From Gammaproteobacteria bacterium (GTDB lineage Bacteria > Gemmatimonadota > Gemmatimonadetes > Longimicrobiales > Gaopeijiaceae), in NCBI GenBank assembly GCA_028821195.1, contig JAPPHB010000075.1, forward strand, positions 1 to 64,000: DNA of 64,000 nt. The letters are read 5' to 3'. The notes beneath the pieces were generated by a model. That model did not search any database. It was not told the DNA's origin and saw only the letters and a program-made list of their open reading frames with translations. Below, one piece after another: positions 44,584-54,190 of the stretch; position 1 is the stretch's first letter, and each line of letters starts with the position of its first letter. A program made the position numbers and the translations under genes.

Positions 44584-45519
44584 TCACGCCCGCGCGCACA
44601 TCTCCACCGCCTCCCTCAGCGAGCCCAGGGGATCGCCGCTCCTGGGGATGAACTCGTGGGCCATGTAGCCGGTGAAGCCCGTGTCCCGGATCGCGCGCAC
44701 GATGGCAGGATAGTTGAGTTCCTGAGACTCGTCGATCTCCGCGCGCCCGGGGACACCGCCGGTGTGGTAGTGGCCGATCCAGTCGCGGGCGTCGGTGAGG
44801 GTGCGGATGATGTCCCCTTCCATGATCTGCATGTGGTAGATGTCGTAGAGGATGCGCACCCGGGGGGAGTTGACGGCGCGGATGACTTCCAAGGCGTATG
44901 ACATGTGGTCGCCGATGTAGTCCACGTGTCCACCGGGCTTGGAGTTGAGCGCTTCGACCAGGATCGTGACCCCTTCGGCTTCGGCGATGGGCGCACATTC
45001 CCGGAGGCATCGGATCGAGTTTTCGATGGCCGGCGCATCGGGCATGCCGCGCCGGTTGCCGAAGAAGCAGATCACGTTGGGGACGCCCTCGCGCGCGGCG
45101 CGCGGGATGTGCTGCTCGAAGGCGCGGATGATGCCCGCGTGGTTGCTGGGCTCGTTGAGTCCGTCTTCGATCGTGCCCGCGCCGACATCGCCGCACGAGA
45201 CCACCAGGCCGTGGTCGTGCGCGACCGCCCATTCGTCCACGAGCAGGAGGTCGATGGCGGGCAGCCCCATCTCCGCAACCGCTGCGCAGAAGGGCTGCAG
45301 CGGGATGTCCTCGAAGCACCAGCGGGCCACGGACTGGGTGATGCCAGTCTGGGGGACCACGCCACCTGCCTGCATTGGTCCCTCCTGCCCAGGCACCCCT
45401 CCGTCCGTGCGCAACCGATCGCCCGGTCGCGTACTTGCCCTCGCGGCCCCCGGCACCATCAGCCCCAGCGACGCGGCGCCGGTTGCTTTCAGGACTTCGC
45501 GACGTGTAAGGTTGGGCAT
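44584..45519 (-). CDS. Tat-exported TIM-barrel sugar isomerase-like protein (hydroxypyruvate isomerase/AP-endonuclease 2 family)
   Basis: A 311-residue protein starting MPNLTRREVLKATGAASLGL, a twin-arginine signal. The mature part is a xylose-isomerase-like TIM barrel: ILVEALNSKPGGHVDYIGD, then VRILYDIYHMQIMEGDII and HEFIPRSGDPLGSLREAV, with the metal-binding Glu, Asp and His expected of hydroxypyruvate isomerase relatives. Acting outside the cytoplasm it could interconvert a keto/aldo sugar acid. GGAGGCTTGGGAACG precedes the ATG at 45519. It is divergent, by 75 bp, from the gluconate-dehydrogenase-like pair, with which it may share a promoter region. Confidence 0.82.
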   Translation of the reverse strand: MPNLTRREVLKATGAASLGLMVPGAARASTRPGDRLRTDGGVPGQEGPMQAGGVVPQTGITQSVARWCFEDIPLQPFCAAVAEMGLPAIDLLLVDEWAVAHDHGLVVSCGDVGAGTIEDGLNEPSNHAGIIRAFEQHIPRAAREGVPNVICFFGNRRGMPDAPAIENSIRCLRECAPIAEAEGVTILVEALNSKPGGHVDYIGDHMSYALEVIRAVNSPRVRILYDIYHMQIMEGDIIRTLTDARDWIGHYHTGGVPGRAEIDESQELNYPAIVRAIRDTGFTGYMAHEFIPRSGDPLGSLREAVEMCARA

Positions 45520-45594
45520 CGTTCCCAAGCCTCCATTTCGTTCGGAGAAACCTCGTCCCGACACGGCCGCGTCAGGCGGCGGAAACGGTAACCC

Positions 45595-46269
45595 ATGAAG
45601 CGAAGGCGGGCCATCGGCGTCCTGGGCGGGATCGTGGGCGGTCCCTTGCTCGCGCCGGAGGGCGCCTTTGCGGAGTTGGTCGCCTGGGCGGAGCGGGTTC
45701 GCGCATCGGCCGGGACGCCTGCGGGAGGGGGCCCGACGGGGCCACAGGTGGCCGCGAGCCTCCTCACCCCGCCCCGCGCGCGCGTCATGGCCGCCATGGC
45801 CGAGGCGATCATCCCCGCGACCGACACCCCGGGTGCATCGGAAGCCGGGGTGACGGAATTCGTGGCTGCACTGGTGGACGGTTGGCTGGACGACGACGAC
45901 CGCGACCGGTTCCTCGCCGGCCTGGACACCGTGGACCCGTCGGCCCGCGACCGCTTCGGACGCGACTTCGTCGACTGCACCGCGATCCAGCAAGCGACGC
46001 TGGTGGGCGACCTCGACGCCGACCTGACCAGCCTCCGCGACGACCCCGCCGCCGACGAGACCCGGCACTTCTTCCACGATGTGAAGCGGTTCACCCTGAC
46101 CGGATACTTCACCTCGGAGGTCGGTCTGGAGGCCATCGGCTACCGCACCACCTTCCCGGCCTTCGAGGGGTGCGCCCCGCTGACCGACGCGGAGGCCGGC
46201 CGGCCTCCCGGTGCGAACACCCAGGGCTCCTCGCCTGCCGCGGCCCCCGAGCACGGCGCGCACCCATGA
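45595..46269 (+). CDS. Gluconate 2-dehydrogenase subunit 3-like protein
   Basis: A 224-residue protein with a Tat-type N-terminus (MKRRRAIGVLGGIVGG, cleavage near GAFA) and the Gluconate_2-dh3 pattern: ARVMAAMAEAIIPATDTPGA, DVKRFTLTGYFTSEVGLEAI and the late GYRTTFPAFEGCAPL. This small subunit carries its folded GMC partner through the Tat machinery. It overlaps the GMC gene by four bases (ATGA). Confidence 0.88.
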   Translation: MKRRRAIGVLGGIVGGPLLAPEGAFAELVAWAERVRASAGTPAGGGPTGPQVAASLLTPPRARVMAAMAEAIIPATDTPGASEAGVTEFVAALVDGWLDDDDRDRFLAGLDTVDPSARDRFGRDFVDCTAIQQATLVGDLDADLTSLRDDPAADETRHFFHDVKRFTLTGYFTSEVGLEAIGYRTTFPAFEGCAPLTDAEAGRPPGANTQGSSPAAAPEHGAHP

Positions 46270-47963
46270 ACATCCGCCCCAGGCGCCAGGAATACGACGC
46301 CATCGTCGTCGGCTCTGGGATGTCGGGCGGCTGGGCGGCCAAGGAGCTCACCGAGCTGGGCGCGACCGTCCTCGTCCTCGAAGCCGGGCCCGCGATCGTG
46401 CCCGAACGGGACTACGCCGAGCACACCCGCCCGTCGGAGATGCCGTACCGGGGCTGGAACGACCGCAAGGCCCTGGCCGCCGACCAGCCCATCCAGAGCC
46501 AGTGCTACGCCTGCGACGAAGTGGCGCGCAAGTTCTTCGTCAACGACAACGAGCATCCCTACACCAGCGACTCGGAGGAGCCCTTCCTCTGGATCCGCGG
46601 GCGCCAGGTGGGGGGCCGCTCGATCATGTGGGCGCGCCAGTGCTACCGGCTGAGCGACATCGACTTCGAGGCCAACGCCCGCGACGGCCACGGCATCGAC
46701 TGGCCCATCCGCTACGCCGACATCGCCCCCTGGTACGACCACGTCGAGGCTTTCGTCGGCATCAGCGGACAGGCCGAGGGGCTGGCTCAGGTTCCGGACG
46801 GGGTCTTCCTGCCGCCCATGCCGATGTCGTGCGTCGAGGAGCACATGCGCGACTCGATCGAGCGCGCGTTCGGCGGAACCCGGCGCATGACCATCGGCCG
46901 TACCGCGGTCCTCACACGCGACCACAAGGGCCGCCGAGCCTGCCACTACTGCGGCCCCTGCCACCGCGGCTGCCGCACCCGCAGCTACTTCAGCTCCATC
47001 AACGCGACCCTGCCTGCGGCGGAAGCCACCGGCCGACTGACCCTTCGCCCCAACAGCGTGGTGCCGAGCGTCATCTGGGACCCGCAGCAGGGACGGGTGA
47101 CCGGTGTACGCGTCATCGACCGCGAGAGCCACGAAGAGCTTGAGTTCCACGCCCGCACCGTCTTTCTCGGGGCTTCGGCCCTCGAGTCGACGCGCATCCT
47201 CCTTAACTCGACGTCGTCCGACTTCCCCGACGGCCTGGCCAACTCGAGCGGCGCGCTCGGCAAGTACCTCATGGACCACGCCATGTGCGACGATTCGGTG
47301 GCCACTTTCGACGGCTGGGAGGACCGGACCACGCGCGGCCGACGTCCCAACGGCATCTACATCGCCCGCTTCGCCAACGTCACCGAGCCCTCCTCCGATT
47401 TCGTGCGCGGCTACGGGTTCCAGGGCGCCGCAGAGCGGCTGGGATGGGGACGCGGCGTCTCCATGCCCGGCTTTGGCGCCGACTTCAAGCGCGAGCTCAC
47501 GCGCCCGGGACCCTGGCAGTTCCGTCTGCACGCCTTCGGCGAGTGCCTCCCGCGGGAAGAGAACCATGTGGCCCTCGATCCGGAACAGGTCGACGCCTGG
47601 GGCATCCCCACGCTCCGCATCCGCTGCGACTGGAGCGAAAACGAGCGCGCGATGATGCGCGAGGCAGTGGAGCAGGCCGCCGAAATGCTGGAGGCGGCCG
47701 GAGGCCGGGACGTCAGGCCCCAGCCGGTCATCTCGCCCCCGGGGCTGGCCATCCACGAGATGGGGACCGCGCGCATGGGCCGCGACCCGGCCACCTCGGT
47801 GCTGAACGGCTTCAACCAGGCATGGGACGTGCCCAACCTCTTCGTCATCGACGGCGCGGCCATGACCTCTTCCGGATGCCAGAACCCGTCGCTGACCTAC
47901 ATGGCGCTCGCGGCCCGCACCAGCCACTACGCCGTGTGGGCCTCCCGGCGGGGCGAGATCTAG
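46266..47963 (+). CDS. GMC-family flavin oxidoreductase (gluconate/sugar dehydrogenase large subunit type)
   Basis: A 565-residue GMC oxidoreductase without its own signal peptide, as expected if it is exported with subunit 3. FAD motif VVGSGMSGGWAAKELTELG begins at about residue 14; the C-terminal GMC domain ends PNLFVIDGAAMTSSGCQNPS. A cysteine cluster C-x2-C-x2-C-x3-C is seen at Cys226, 229, 232 and 236 (CHYCGPCHRGC), a place where FAD glucose and fructose dehydrogenases hold a 3Fe-4S cluster. No cytochrome c subunit gene follows. It should oxidise a sugar or sugar acid in the periplasm. Confidence 0.9.
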   Translation: MNIRPRRQEYDAIVVGSGMSGGWAAKELTELGATVLVLEAGPAIVPERDYAEHTRPSEMPYRGWNDRKALAADQPIQSQCYACDEVARKFFVNDNEHPYTSDSEEPFLWIRGRQVGGRSIMWARQCYRLSDIDFEANARDGHGIDWPIRYADIAPWYDHVEAFVGISGQAEGLAQVPDGVFLPPMPMSCVEEHMRDSIERAFGGTRRMTIGRTAVLTRDHKGRRACHYCGPCHRGCRTRSYFSSINATLPAAEATGRLTLRPNSVVPSVIWDPQQGRVTGVRVIDRESHEELEFHARTVFLGASALESTRILLNSTSSDFPDGLANSSGALGKYLMDHAMCDDSVATFDGWEDRTTRGRRPNGIYIARFANVTEPSSDFVRGYGFQGAAERLGWGRGVSMPGFGADFKRELTRPGPWQFRLHAFGECLPREENHVALDPEQVDAWGIPTLRIRCDWSENERAMMREAVEQAAEMLEAAGGRDVRPQPVISPPGLAIHEMGTARMGRDPATSVLNGFNQAWDVPNLFVIDGAAMTSSGCQNPSLTYMALAARTSHYAVWASRRGEI

Positions 47964-47976
47964 AGATTACACAAAA

Positions 47977-47993
47977 TACGTAAATTACGTAAT
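47977..47993. promoter_or_regulatory. AT-rich palindromic site upstream of the YdeI-like gene
   Basis: Two TACGTA units separated by AAT (47977-47991), the second embedded in the perfect 10-bp palindrome ATTACGTAAT (47984-47993). The block 47964-47996 is strikingly AT-rich for this window and lies 52 bp before the gene at 48045. It looks like a dimeric regulator's operator or part of a promoter; the regulator is unknown. Confidence 0.4.
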
Positions 47994-48044
47994 CAGGCCT
48001 ATCCGGCTCGGTCCTGAGAAGCGAATCGCCCTCGATGATCGCCC

Positions 48045-48638
48045 ATGGAAGACACCACTCCTCACTTCTTTCCCACCCCCGAGGACCTGCGCGCCTGGTT
48101 CGAGGCCAACCACGACACGGTCGACGTGATGTGGGTCGGGTACTATAAGAAGGGCACGAAACTCCCCAGCGTCACCGTCGGTGAATCCGTGGATGCCGCC
48201 CTCTGCTTCGGTTGGATCGACGGCCTGAAGCGCACCGTCGACGACAAGGCCTACAAGGTCCGCTTCACCCCGCGGCGACGCCGCAGCCATTGGAGCCCCC
48301 GCAACCTGGGCCGCATGAAGCAGTTGCTCGCGCAGGGAGTGGTGGCCGAGGCGGGGTTGGCCGCATACGAGAGGCGCGACAGGAACAGGGATCGCGCTGC
48401 GTACGAACCGGGCGTCACGAAGCTGCCGCCGAAGTACGAGAGCCGGATCAGGGCCGATCCGGCAGCCTGGGACTACTTCCGCAACGCGCGCCCGTCGTAC
48501 CGCAAGCAGGTGGTGCGCTGGGTGGTGAGCGCGAAGAAGGAGGAGACGCGGCTGCGCCGCCTGGGCATCCTCATCGAGTCGAGCGCCAGCGGGAAGGTTA
48601 TCCCCCTAATGCGCTGGGTGGAGAAGCGCAAGGGATAG
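48045..48638 (+). CDS. YdeI/OmpD-associated family protein
   Basis: A 197-residue protein matching the YdeI-type family: FPTPEDLRAWFEANHDT, then ALCFGWIDGLKRTVDDKAY, FTPRRRRSHWSPRNLGRM and a C-terminal DPAAWDYFRNARPSYRKQ helix region. Homologues are linked to bacteriocin or antimicrobial-peptide tolerance in enteric bacteria, but the molecular role is not settled. No signal peptide is seen. A palindromic AT-rich site lies just upstream. It stands alone on the plus strand. Confidence 0.85.
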   Translation: MEDTTPHFFPTPEDLRAWFEANHDTVDVMWVGYYKKGTKLPSVTVGESVDAALCFGWIDGLKRTVDDKAYKVRFTPRRRRSHWSPRNLGRMKQLLAQGVVAEAGLAAYERRDRNRDRAAYEPGVTKLPPKYESRIRADPAAWDYFRNARPSYRKQVVRWVVSAKKEETRLRRLGILIESSASGKVIPLMRWVEKRKG

Positions 48639-48847
48639 GCACGCGCAATCCACGCCCCGGCCCCCGCCGGCAGCCAAAACTCCCTCTCCTGACGGGCCGT
48701 GAACGGGCGAGAAACTGCGACGGGGACCGGAGAAATCGCAGCCCGGAATCATCGCCAAACCTTGTTCATACTTGCGGGGACACGTTTTCGTTCCCACGTT
48801 GCACCTGTTGCCGCCACCCCCCGTCCACTCCAACAGGGAGAGATACT

Positions 48848-49231
48848 GTGGACATGAAGAAACTGGTGACAGCCTCCGTCGTCGCGGCCATCGCGTTCGT
48901 TGTGGCCGACTTCATCCTCGACATGGTGCCGTTCATCGGCGGCCACCATCCGCACGGGCATCACGAACACGCCGATATGTCGGTCTTCGGCCTTCTCGGC
49001 GCCCTATTCCATGGCTTGGTGCTCGCGGTGGTGCTCGGATGGCGGGGCGTGAGCGATGCCAAGGACGGCGCGAAGGGCGGGGCCGTCTACGGCGCGTTGC
49101 TTAGCGTGACGCACAGCGTCGAGGCGGGGATGGTCGACGCCGAACTCGTTGGGGCGGCCATCGGCAGCGCCATCCTGTTGGCCGCTTCCGGCGCGGCGAT
49201 CGCCATGGTCAGTGGAGGATCCGACGGCTAG
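48848..49231 (+). CDS. Small integral membrane protein, 127 residues, hypothetical
   Basis: A 127-residue protein with about four hydrophobic segments (LVTASVVAAIAFVVADFILD, FGLLGALFHGLVLAVVLGW and two later ones) and a His-rich loop GGHHPHGHHEHAD between the first two. CAGGGAGAG lies seven bases before the GTG at 48848, better spacing than for the ATG at 48854, so I prefer the GTG. The loop could bind a metal ion. I do not recognise the family. The 209-bp gap upstream shows no convincing promoter. Confidence 0.65.
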   Translation: MDMKKLVTASVVAAIAFVVADFILDMVPFIGGHHPHGHHEHADMSVFGLLGALFHGLVLAVVLGWRGVSDAKDGAKGGAVYGALLSVTHSVEAGMVDAELVGAAIGSAILLAASGAAIAMVSGGSDG

Positions 49232-49426
49232 GGCAGCACGCTCCTGAATCCGGCACGGGTCCGTAGGCGACAACACGGGCCCTGACGGCCGCTCCCGGAA
49301 CCGTACCGTCGCGGGGTGCCAGGCACCTCCAAGGGTGGCGGAAGCGGAGGCCCAAGACCTCCGCGACAGGGTCCCGGGGGCGGCCGTGTGTCTTGAGGGC
49401 CCAGCCGGTCATCGACCCGCCAATCC

Positions 49427-52400
49427 CTACCGCCCCACGCCTGGCACCCCGTTCGGCTCGTCGTCCCACCACCATTGCGGCGCCAGCGGCCTCTGCCGCG
49501 GATAGAGTTCGTCGAGCGTGTCGCCGTCGTAAAGGCGGCCGTTGAGCATCACCCGGTCGATGGCGTTGGTGTTGCGAAGGTCGTCGAGCGGGTTGCCCTC
49601 CAGGATGACCAGGTCGGCCAGCTTGCCCGCCTCGATGGTGCCCAGATCCTGGTCCAGCCCGATGGCCTCGGCGCCGAAGATGGTGGCCATGCGCAGCGCG
49701 TCGTGCTCGTTCATGTCCGCCGCCGCCATGGCCCACAGCTCCCAGTGGTACCCGAGCCCCTGCAGCTGTCCGTGGCTGCCGACCCCCGCCTTGCCCCCGC
49801 CCGCAACCAGGTCTTTCACGAACTCGCCGTGCCGCGAGAAGGTGTGCTGGTCGCTGCGGAACCACTGCGGGCGGCGCAGGGTGCGACTGTCGATCTCGTC
49901 GTGGGGGGTGAAGCGGCGCAGCTTGGCGTCGTCGTGCGGGTTCTCGCGGCTGTAGAAATAGTTCTCCGCCCAGGGGCCGCCGTACGTCACAAGCAGCGTC
50001 GGCGTGTACACGCGGCCGGTCTCGGCGAACAGCCGCACGTAGTCGTTATATACCGGGAAGATGGGGATGGAGTGCTCGAGGCCCGGATACCCGTCGATGG
50101 TCTCGGTCAGGTTCTGCCGGATGTTGAGCGAGCCCTCGGTGGTAGGCATGAGCCCCAGCTCGCGCGCCGCCATGATGATGTGCTGGCGTCCCTTGCGGGC
50201 GGCAGCCACGTACATCTTGATGGTCTTGGTGTCGAAGTAGTCGGAATACCGCTTCAGGACGTCGTGGGCTTCTTCGGCGGTGTCGATCTGGTCCTGCCAG
50301 AAAACGCCCGGCCCCGTCGAGTAGACGCGCGGGCCGAGTATCGAACCGGTGCGCACCATGTCCGCGTATGAGAGGACCTCCGTGTTGCCGGTCTGGGGAT
50401 CGCGGGTGGTGGTCACTCCGTAGGCCAGGTTGGCCAGATAGGGCCATACGTCGGTGCGGTGCAGCTCATCGCGCGCGCGCAGGTGGGAATGGGTGTCCAC
50501 GTAGCCGGGCACGATGGTGCGCCCCCTGACGTCGATCATGGTTGCACCGTCCGGGACCATCACCGACCCGCTCCGGCCCACCGCTTCGATCCGGTTGTTG
50601 CGAACCACGATGTCGGCGTTTTCGATCACCTCGTCGCCATTCATGGTGATCGCGCGCCCGCCCCGCAGTACGGCCAGGCCCTCGGGGATGTCGCGCGGCG
50701 CGTCGATGAGTACCCGGAACTCCGCGGCGCGGTACTCGTCGTCTTCGTCCTCCGCCTCCGCTTCCGCCTCCTCCCCGACTTCCTCCTCTTCCGCCTCTTC
50801 TTCCTCTTCCTCCGCAGCCGCCACGCTGTCCTCGAAGACCTCGGCGCCATCCAGGTCGTAGACGAAGTGCGCGTTGCCCAGCGACCAGTGGACCGAGCGG
50901 CCATCGGCGCCCCAGGCCGGGAACTCCCCGCCGATGTCGGTCAGTTGGCGGGCCGGGAAGGCCGCGTTGTCCGGGTTGGACACGTTGATGCTGGGCGTGA
51001 TGCCGATGCTCGGGACGGTCACGCTGTAGATCTGGCGCTGCAACTCCACCAGCGCTTGATCCCCGCGCGGCGCCATCTGCACGGTCGTGGGCGCGAGTCC
51101 CTGGGTCGCGCCGGTGAGGGTGGCGCCCCGCACGCGCACGTGCTCCTTCTCGTCGCTCCCGTCCCAGCGGATCGACACCAGCAGATCGGGCGGACGGAAC
51201 ATGTGGATGCGGTCCTCCTCGCCTTCGACGAAGTGCAGATCGCGGCGTCCGTCGCTGGGCGCGATCACGGTCACGGGGCCTCCGTCATCGCCGTCGGGTT
51301 CGGTGGACACCTGAACGATCTCGTTTCCGGGAGTTCCCGCCTCGCCCTGGCTCTCGTAGGCGCGGATGAAGCCTCTCAGCGCAACCAGGCGGTCGCCCGG
51401 CCCCCACGCCGGAGAGAAATAGGCCGCAGGCTCGCTGGTCAGCCGCTCCGGATCCCCCCCGCCGTCGACCCGGGACTTGTACATGTGCCCGACCTCTCCG
51501 TCCCAGGTCGAGTACGCGATCCACTCCCCGTCCGGCGACCACGCCGGAAAGTGCTCGGAGCGATCGGCGTCGGTGAGCCGTCTCGCGCTGGAGCCGTCCG
51601 CGTCGGAGATCCACAGCCGGTCGAGCGCGGTGAACGCGAGCATCTCGCCGTCGGGCGACGGCGCCGCGTCGCGAATCTGACGCACCGTGAAGGTGGGCGT
51701 GTCCTCGATCGGGTAGTCGAAATCGACCCGCGGCCCGAGCGTCAACTCCATCTGCACCCGGAACGGGATCTCCCCGGCGCCCCCTCCCTCAACCGGCAGC
51801 TTCCACATCCGGCCGCCGTAGGAAACCACCAGGTATTGCGAGTCCGGCGTGAAGGACATGCCCGGAAGCACGTCCAGCGTCGCGCGCGACTCCTGGTCGT
51901 CGTGCTGCACCGGATACGCCAGCCAGCGCTCCTCGCTGGTCTCCAGATCGCGGATCAGGAGCCCGGTGTGGTCGTCGTGGCGGGTCCCGAACACCACCCA
52001 GCGGCCGTCGGGCGAGAGCGTTGGGCGCACCGCCGAGCCGTAGCGCGACGACCTGGGATAGCGCTCGCCATCCTCGCGGTCGTAGGCCTCGAGCTGGTAC
52101 TGCGGGAACTGCGCGTTGTACTGCCAGTCGCCTGTGCGGCGCGCGTACCAGATGTAGCGCCCGTCGGGCGAGACAGCGGGCCCCGTCACCTTCATGTTGT
52201 CGGGCTCGGAGACGAGCTCGATGCCGCCGCCCCCGTCCACGTGGAACATCTTCAGCTTCGGCAGATTCCCGCCCCGGAAGTTGCCGATGGCCGCGACGAC
52301 GTAGTCCCCGTCGGGCATCCACTCGGGCGATTCGGTGCGATTCGATGCCCCGCGCGACACCTGCACCGTGTCGGAACCGTCGAGCGACATGATCCAGACG

Positions 52401-52789
52401 TTCTGGCCCCCGTCGTAGTCCGAGGTGTAGACGATGCGCGTGCCGTCGGGCGAGAAGCGGGGCTGGGCGTCGAAGGCCATCCCGGAGGTGAGCTGGGTCG
52501 CGGTGCCGCCCCCGATGGGGATGGTGAAGAGATCGCCCAGGAAGTCGAAGACGATGGTCTGTCCGTCGGGGCTCACGTCCAGCGAGATCCAGCTCCCCTC
52601 GGTCATGTCGATGGACACGGTTCGGTCGACGGGGAGGGGGAGATCCTCGTTCTCGCGGGCGTCGCCGTTCTCTTGCGCGTCGGCCGGCTCCTGCGCCAGC
52701 GCACCTTGCGGGGTGAGGACCGGGACGACGACGAAGGCGAGGGGCAGGAGAACTGCCCCGGCGAGCGGACGAAGGCGGCAGCTGTGCAT
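49427..52789 (-). CDS. Exported TolB-propeller plus amidohydrolase fusion protein
   Basis: A 1,120-residue protein. After a signal peptide (ends QGALAQ) come many WD40/TolB-like PD40 repeats (for example [34 protein letters not shown]), then a highly acidic linker at about residues 658-684 made almost only of Glu, Asp and Ala, then an amidohydrolase domain with [10 protein letters not shown] (H767, H769) as the first metal ligands and [20 protein letters not shown] near the end. The domain order is known in exported imidazolonepropionase-like amidohydrolases; the substrate may be a peptide or cyclic amide. The start at 52789 is the one that gives a signal peptide; AGGA lies ten bases upstream. 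Confidence 0.9.
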   Translation of the reverse strand: MHSCRLRPLAGAVLLPLAFVVVPVLTPQGALAQEPADAQENGDARENEDLPLPVDRTVSIDMTEGSWISLDVSPDGQTIVFDFLGDLFTIPIGGGTATQLTSGMAFDAQPRFSPDGTRIVYTSDYDGGQNVWIMSLDGSDTVQVSRGASNRTESPEWMPDGDYVVAAIGNFRGGNLPKLKMFHVDGGGGIELVSEPDNMKVTGPAVSPDGRYIWYARRTGDWQYNAQFPQYQLEAYDREDGERYPRSSRYGSAVRPTLSPDGRWVVFGTRHDDHTGLLIRDLETSEERWLAYPVQHDDQESRATLDVLPGMSFTPDSQYLVVSYGGRMWKLPVEGGGAGEIPFRVQMELTLGPRVDFDYPIEDTPTFTVRQIRDAAPSPDGEMLAFTALDRLWISDADGSSARRLTDADRSEHFPAWSPDGEWIAYSTWDGEVGHMYKSRVDGGGDPERLTSEPAAYFSPAWGPGDRLVALRGFIRAYESQGEAGTPGNEIVQVSTEPDGDDGGPVTVIAPSDGRRDLHFVEGEEDRIHMFRPPDLLVSIRWDGSDEKEHVRVRGATLTGATQGLAPTTVQMAPRGDQALVELQRQIYSVTVPSIGITPSINVSNPDNAAFPARQLTDIGGEFPAWGADGRSVHWSLGNAHFVYDLDGAEVFEDSVAAAEEEEEEAEEEEVGEEAEAEAEDEDDEYRAAEFRVLIDAPRDIPEGLAVLRGGRAITMNGDEVIENADIVVRNNRIEAVGRSGSVMVPDGATMIDVRGRTIVPGYVDTHSHLRARDELHRTDVWPYLANLAYGVTTTRDPQTGNTEVLSYADMVRTGSILGPRVYSTGPGVFWQDQIDTAEEAHDVLKRYSDYFDTKTIKMYVAAARKGRQHIIMAARELGLMPTTEGSLNIRQNLTETIDGYPGLEHSIPIFPVYNDYVRLFAETGRVYTPTLLVTYGGPWAENYFYSRENPHDDAKLRRFTPHDEIDSRTLRRPQWFRSDQHTFSRHGEFVKDLVAGGGKAGVGSHGQLQGLGYHWELWAMAAADMNEHDALRMATIFGAEAIGLDQDLGTIEAGKLADLVILEGNPLDDLRNTNAIDRVMLNGRLYDGDTLDELYPRQRPLAPQWWWDDEPNGVPGVGR

Positions 52790-52882
52790 TTGATGTGTTT
52801 CCTGAAGGGAGCCTGCGTACGAGGCCCGGAGGGACGGTGCGGAACTCATGAAGTGAACGCGCATAGAGCGCAGATGCAACGC

Positions 52883-54055
52883 ATGAATCGACGCGACTTC
52901 CTTCTTCGCGCAGGCGGTCTGGCGGGGCTCGGGCTGGTTTCCTGCAGGGAGATCGTCGGCCCGGAGGAATCTCCGGGAGTGCTGACACCCGCGGCGCGGA
53001 CGCGGCGCGTCGTCGTGGTCGGCGCCGGCCTCTCCGGCCTCGCGGCGGCCTACGAACTCGTCCGCGCCGGACACGACGTGACCGTGCTGGAAGCACGCGA
53101 CCGCGTCGGTGGACGGGTGCTCACCCTGCGTTCCCCGTTCGCGCCCGGGCACTCGGCCGAGGCGGGCGCCGCGCGCATTCCGCCGGAGCACGGCCTGACG
53201 CTCGGATACGCCCGTCACTTCGGACTGGAACTCGACCGCCTCTACCCCGACGGAGGGCTATATCTTCAAGTCCGAAGCGGAGATATCGCGTTTGTGCCAG
53301 CACCCTCCTTTCTTTCTGAACGCCCCGCCTACGTAAAGATCCGCAGCGGAAGCGACCGTCTCCCCGCCGCCTTTCGGGCAGCACTTGGCGAGCGGGTGGT
53401 CTTGGGATCGGCGGTGACCGACATCGCCGCCGGCACCCCGGTTCGCACCACCTCCATGGACGGCCGAACCCGGGAATCGGACAGGGTGCTCGTGACCGTG
53501 CCTTTGCCGCTTCTGTCGCGCATCCGCTTCTCGCCGGTGCTTTCGTCTGCCAAGGCGGAGGCGATGGGCGGCGGCTTCCGCTATCAGAGCGCGACCCGCG
53601 TCTTCGTCCGTTTCCGGACGCGCTTCTGGGAGGCAGAGGGACTGAACGGCTGGGGAACGACCGACTGGCCGGAAGAACTCTGGCATCCCTCAAGGGACGC
53701 CCCCGGTCCCGAAGGCCTGCTGGTCACTTACGTGCGCGGCGCGCGCGCCGAAGAACTGGATGTCCTCGACGACACTGCCCGCGTCGCACGCGTGCTCTCC
53801 CATTGGGAAACGTTCCTGCCGGGCGCCTCCAGCCAGGTCGTCACCGGGATGTCCCATTCATGGCAGCGGGACCCCTGGAGCCGGGCCGCGTGGGCCGAGC
53901 CGACGCCCGGGCAGAACCGGGAACTCGCCGGTGCACTCGCCAGGCCCGAAGGACCAATCCATTTCGCCGGCGAGCACATCTCCGGAGGACGCGGATGGAT
54001 GAACGGCGCCATCGAGTCAGGGCTGCGCGCCGCAGGCGAGATTCACAGCGGTTGA
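52883..54055 (+). CDS. Flavin monoamine oxidase-family protein, probable Tat lipoprotein
   Basis: A 390-residue FAD amine oxidase. The N-terminus [20 protein letters not shown] is a twin-arginine signal directly followed by a lipobox cysteine (Cys21). FAD motif [20 protein letters not shown] and EARDRVGGR follow, and the C-terminal FAD motif is [20 protein letters not shown]. It would oxidise an amine at the outer face of the inner membrane or in the outer membrane. The ATG at 52874, three codons earlier, is equally possible. It is divergent from the amidohydrolase gene by 94 bp. At 390 residues it is shorter than most monoamine oxidases. Confidence 0.85.
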   Translation: MNRRDFLLRAGGLAGLGLVSCREIVGPEESPGVLTPAARTRRVVVVGAGLSGLAAAYELVRAGHDVTVLEARDRVGGRVLTLRSPFAPGHSAEAGAARIPPEHGLTLGYARHFGLELDRLYPDGGLYLQVRSGDIAFVPAPSFLSERPAYVKIRSGSDRLPAAFRAALGERVVLGSAVTDIAAGTPVRTTSMDGRTRESDRVLVTVPLPLLSRIRFSPVLSSAKAEAMGGGFRYQSATRVFVRFRTRFWEAEGLNGWGTTDWPEELWHPSRDAPGPEGLLVTYVRGARAEELDVLDDTARVARVLSHWETFLPGASSQVVTGMSHSWQRDPWSRAAWAEPTPGQNRELAGALARPEGPIHFAGEHISGGRGWMNGAIESGLRAAGEIHSG

Positions 54056-54146
54056 CTGCCGCGAACGTTACGGGATGGCCCCCTGTCCCTGCTTACGCGG
54101 GGAACTCGCACCGAACCCGTTCATGAAGTACGATGTGCTTCTGTCC

Positions 54147-54165
54147 GTGCACATGGCTCGTGCAC
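54147..54165. promoter_or_regulatory. Pair of GTGCAC palindromes upstream of the double creatininase gene
   Basis: GTGCAC occurs at 54147-54152 and 54160-54165, thirteen bases apart, ending 25 bases before the ATG at 54191. Each is self-complementary, so the pair forms a 19-bp near-palindrome that could be an operator. Function is inferred from position alone. Confidence 0.25.
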
Positions 54166-54190
54166 CTGCCGGAACCAGGAGGAGAGGATC

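Noticed and set aside
49315-49327. GGTGCC-A-GGCACC inverted repeat between convergent genes
   Set aside because: A one-base loop cannot form a hairpin as drawn and there is no T tract; probably chance at this GC content.
50459-52870. Long plus-strand open frame upstream of and in frame with the flavin amine oxidase
   Set aside because: It is antisense to the amidohydrolase gene; the real protein starts at the Tat signal at 52883.
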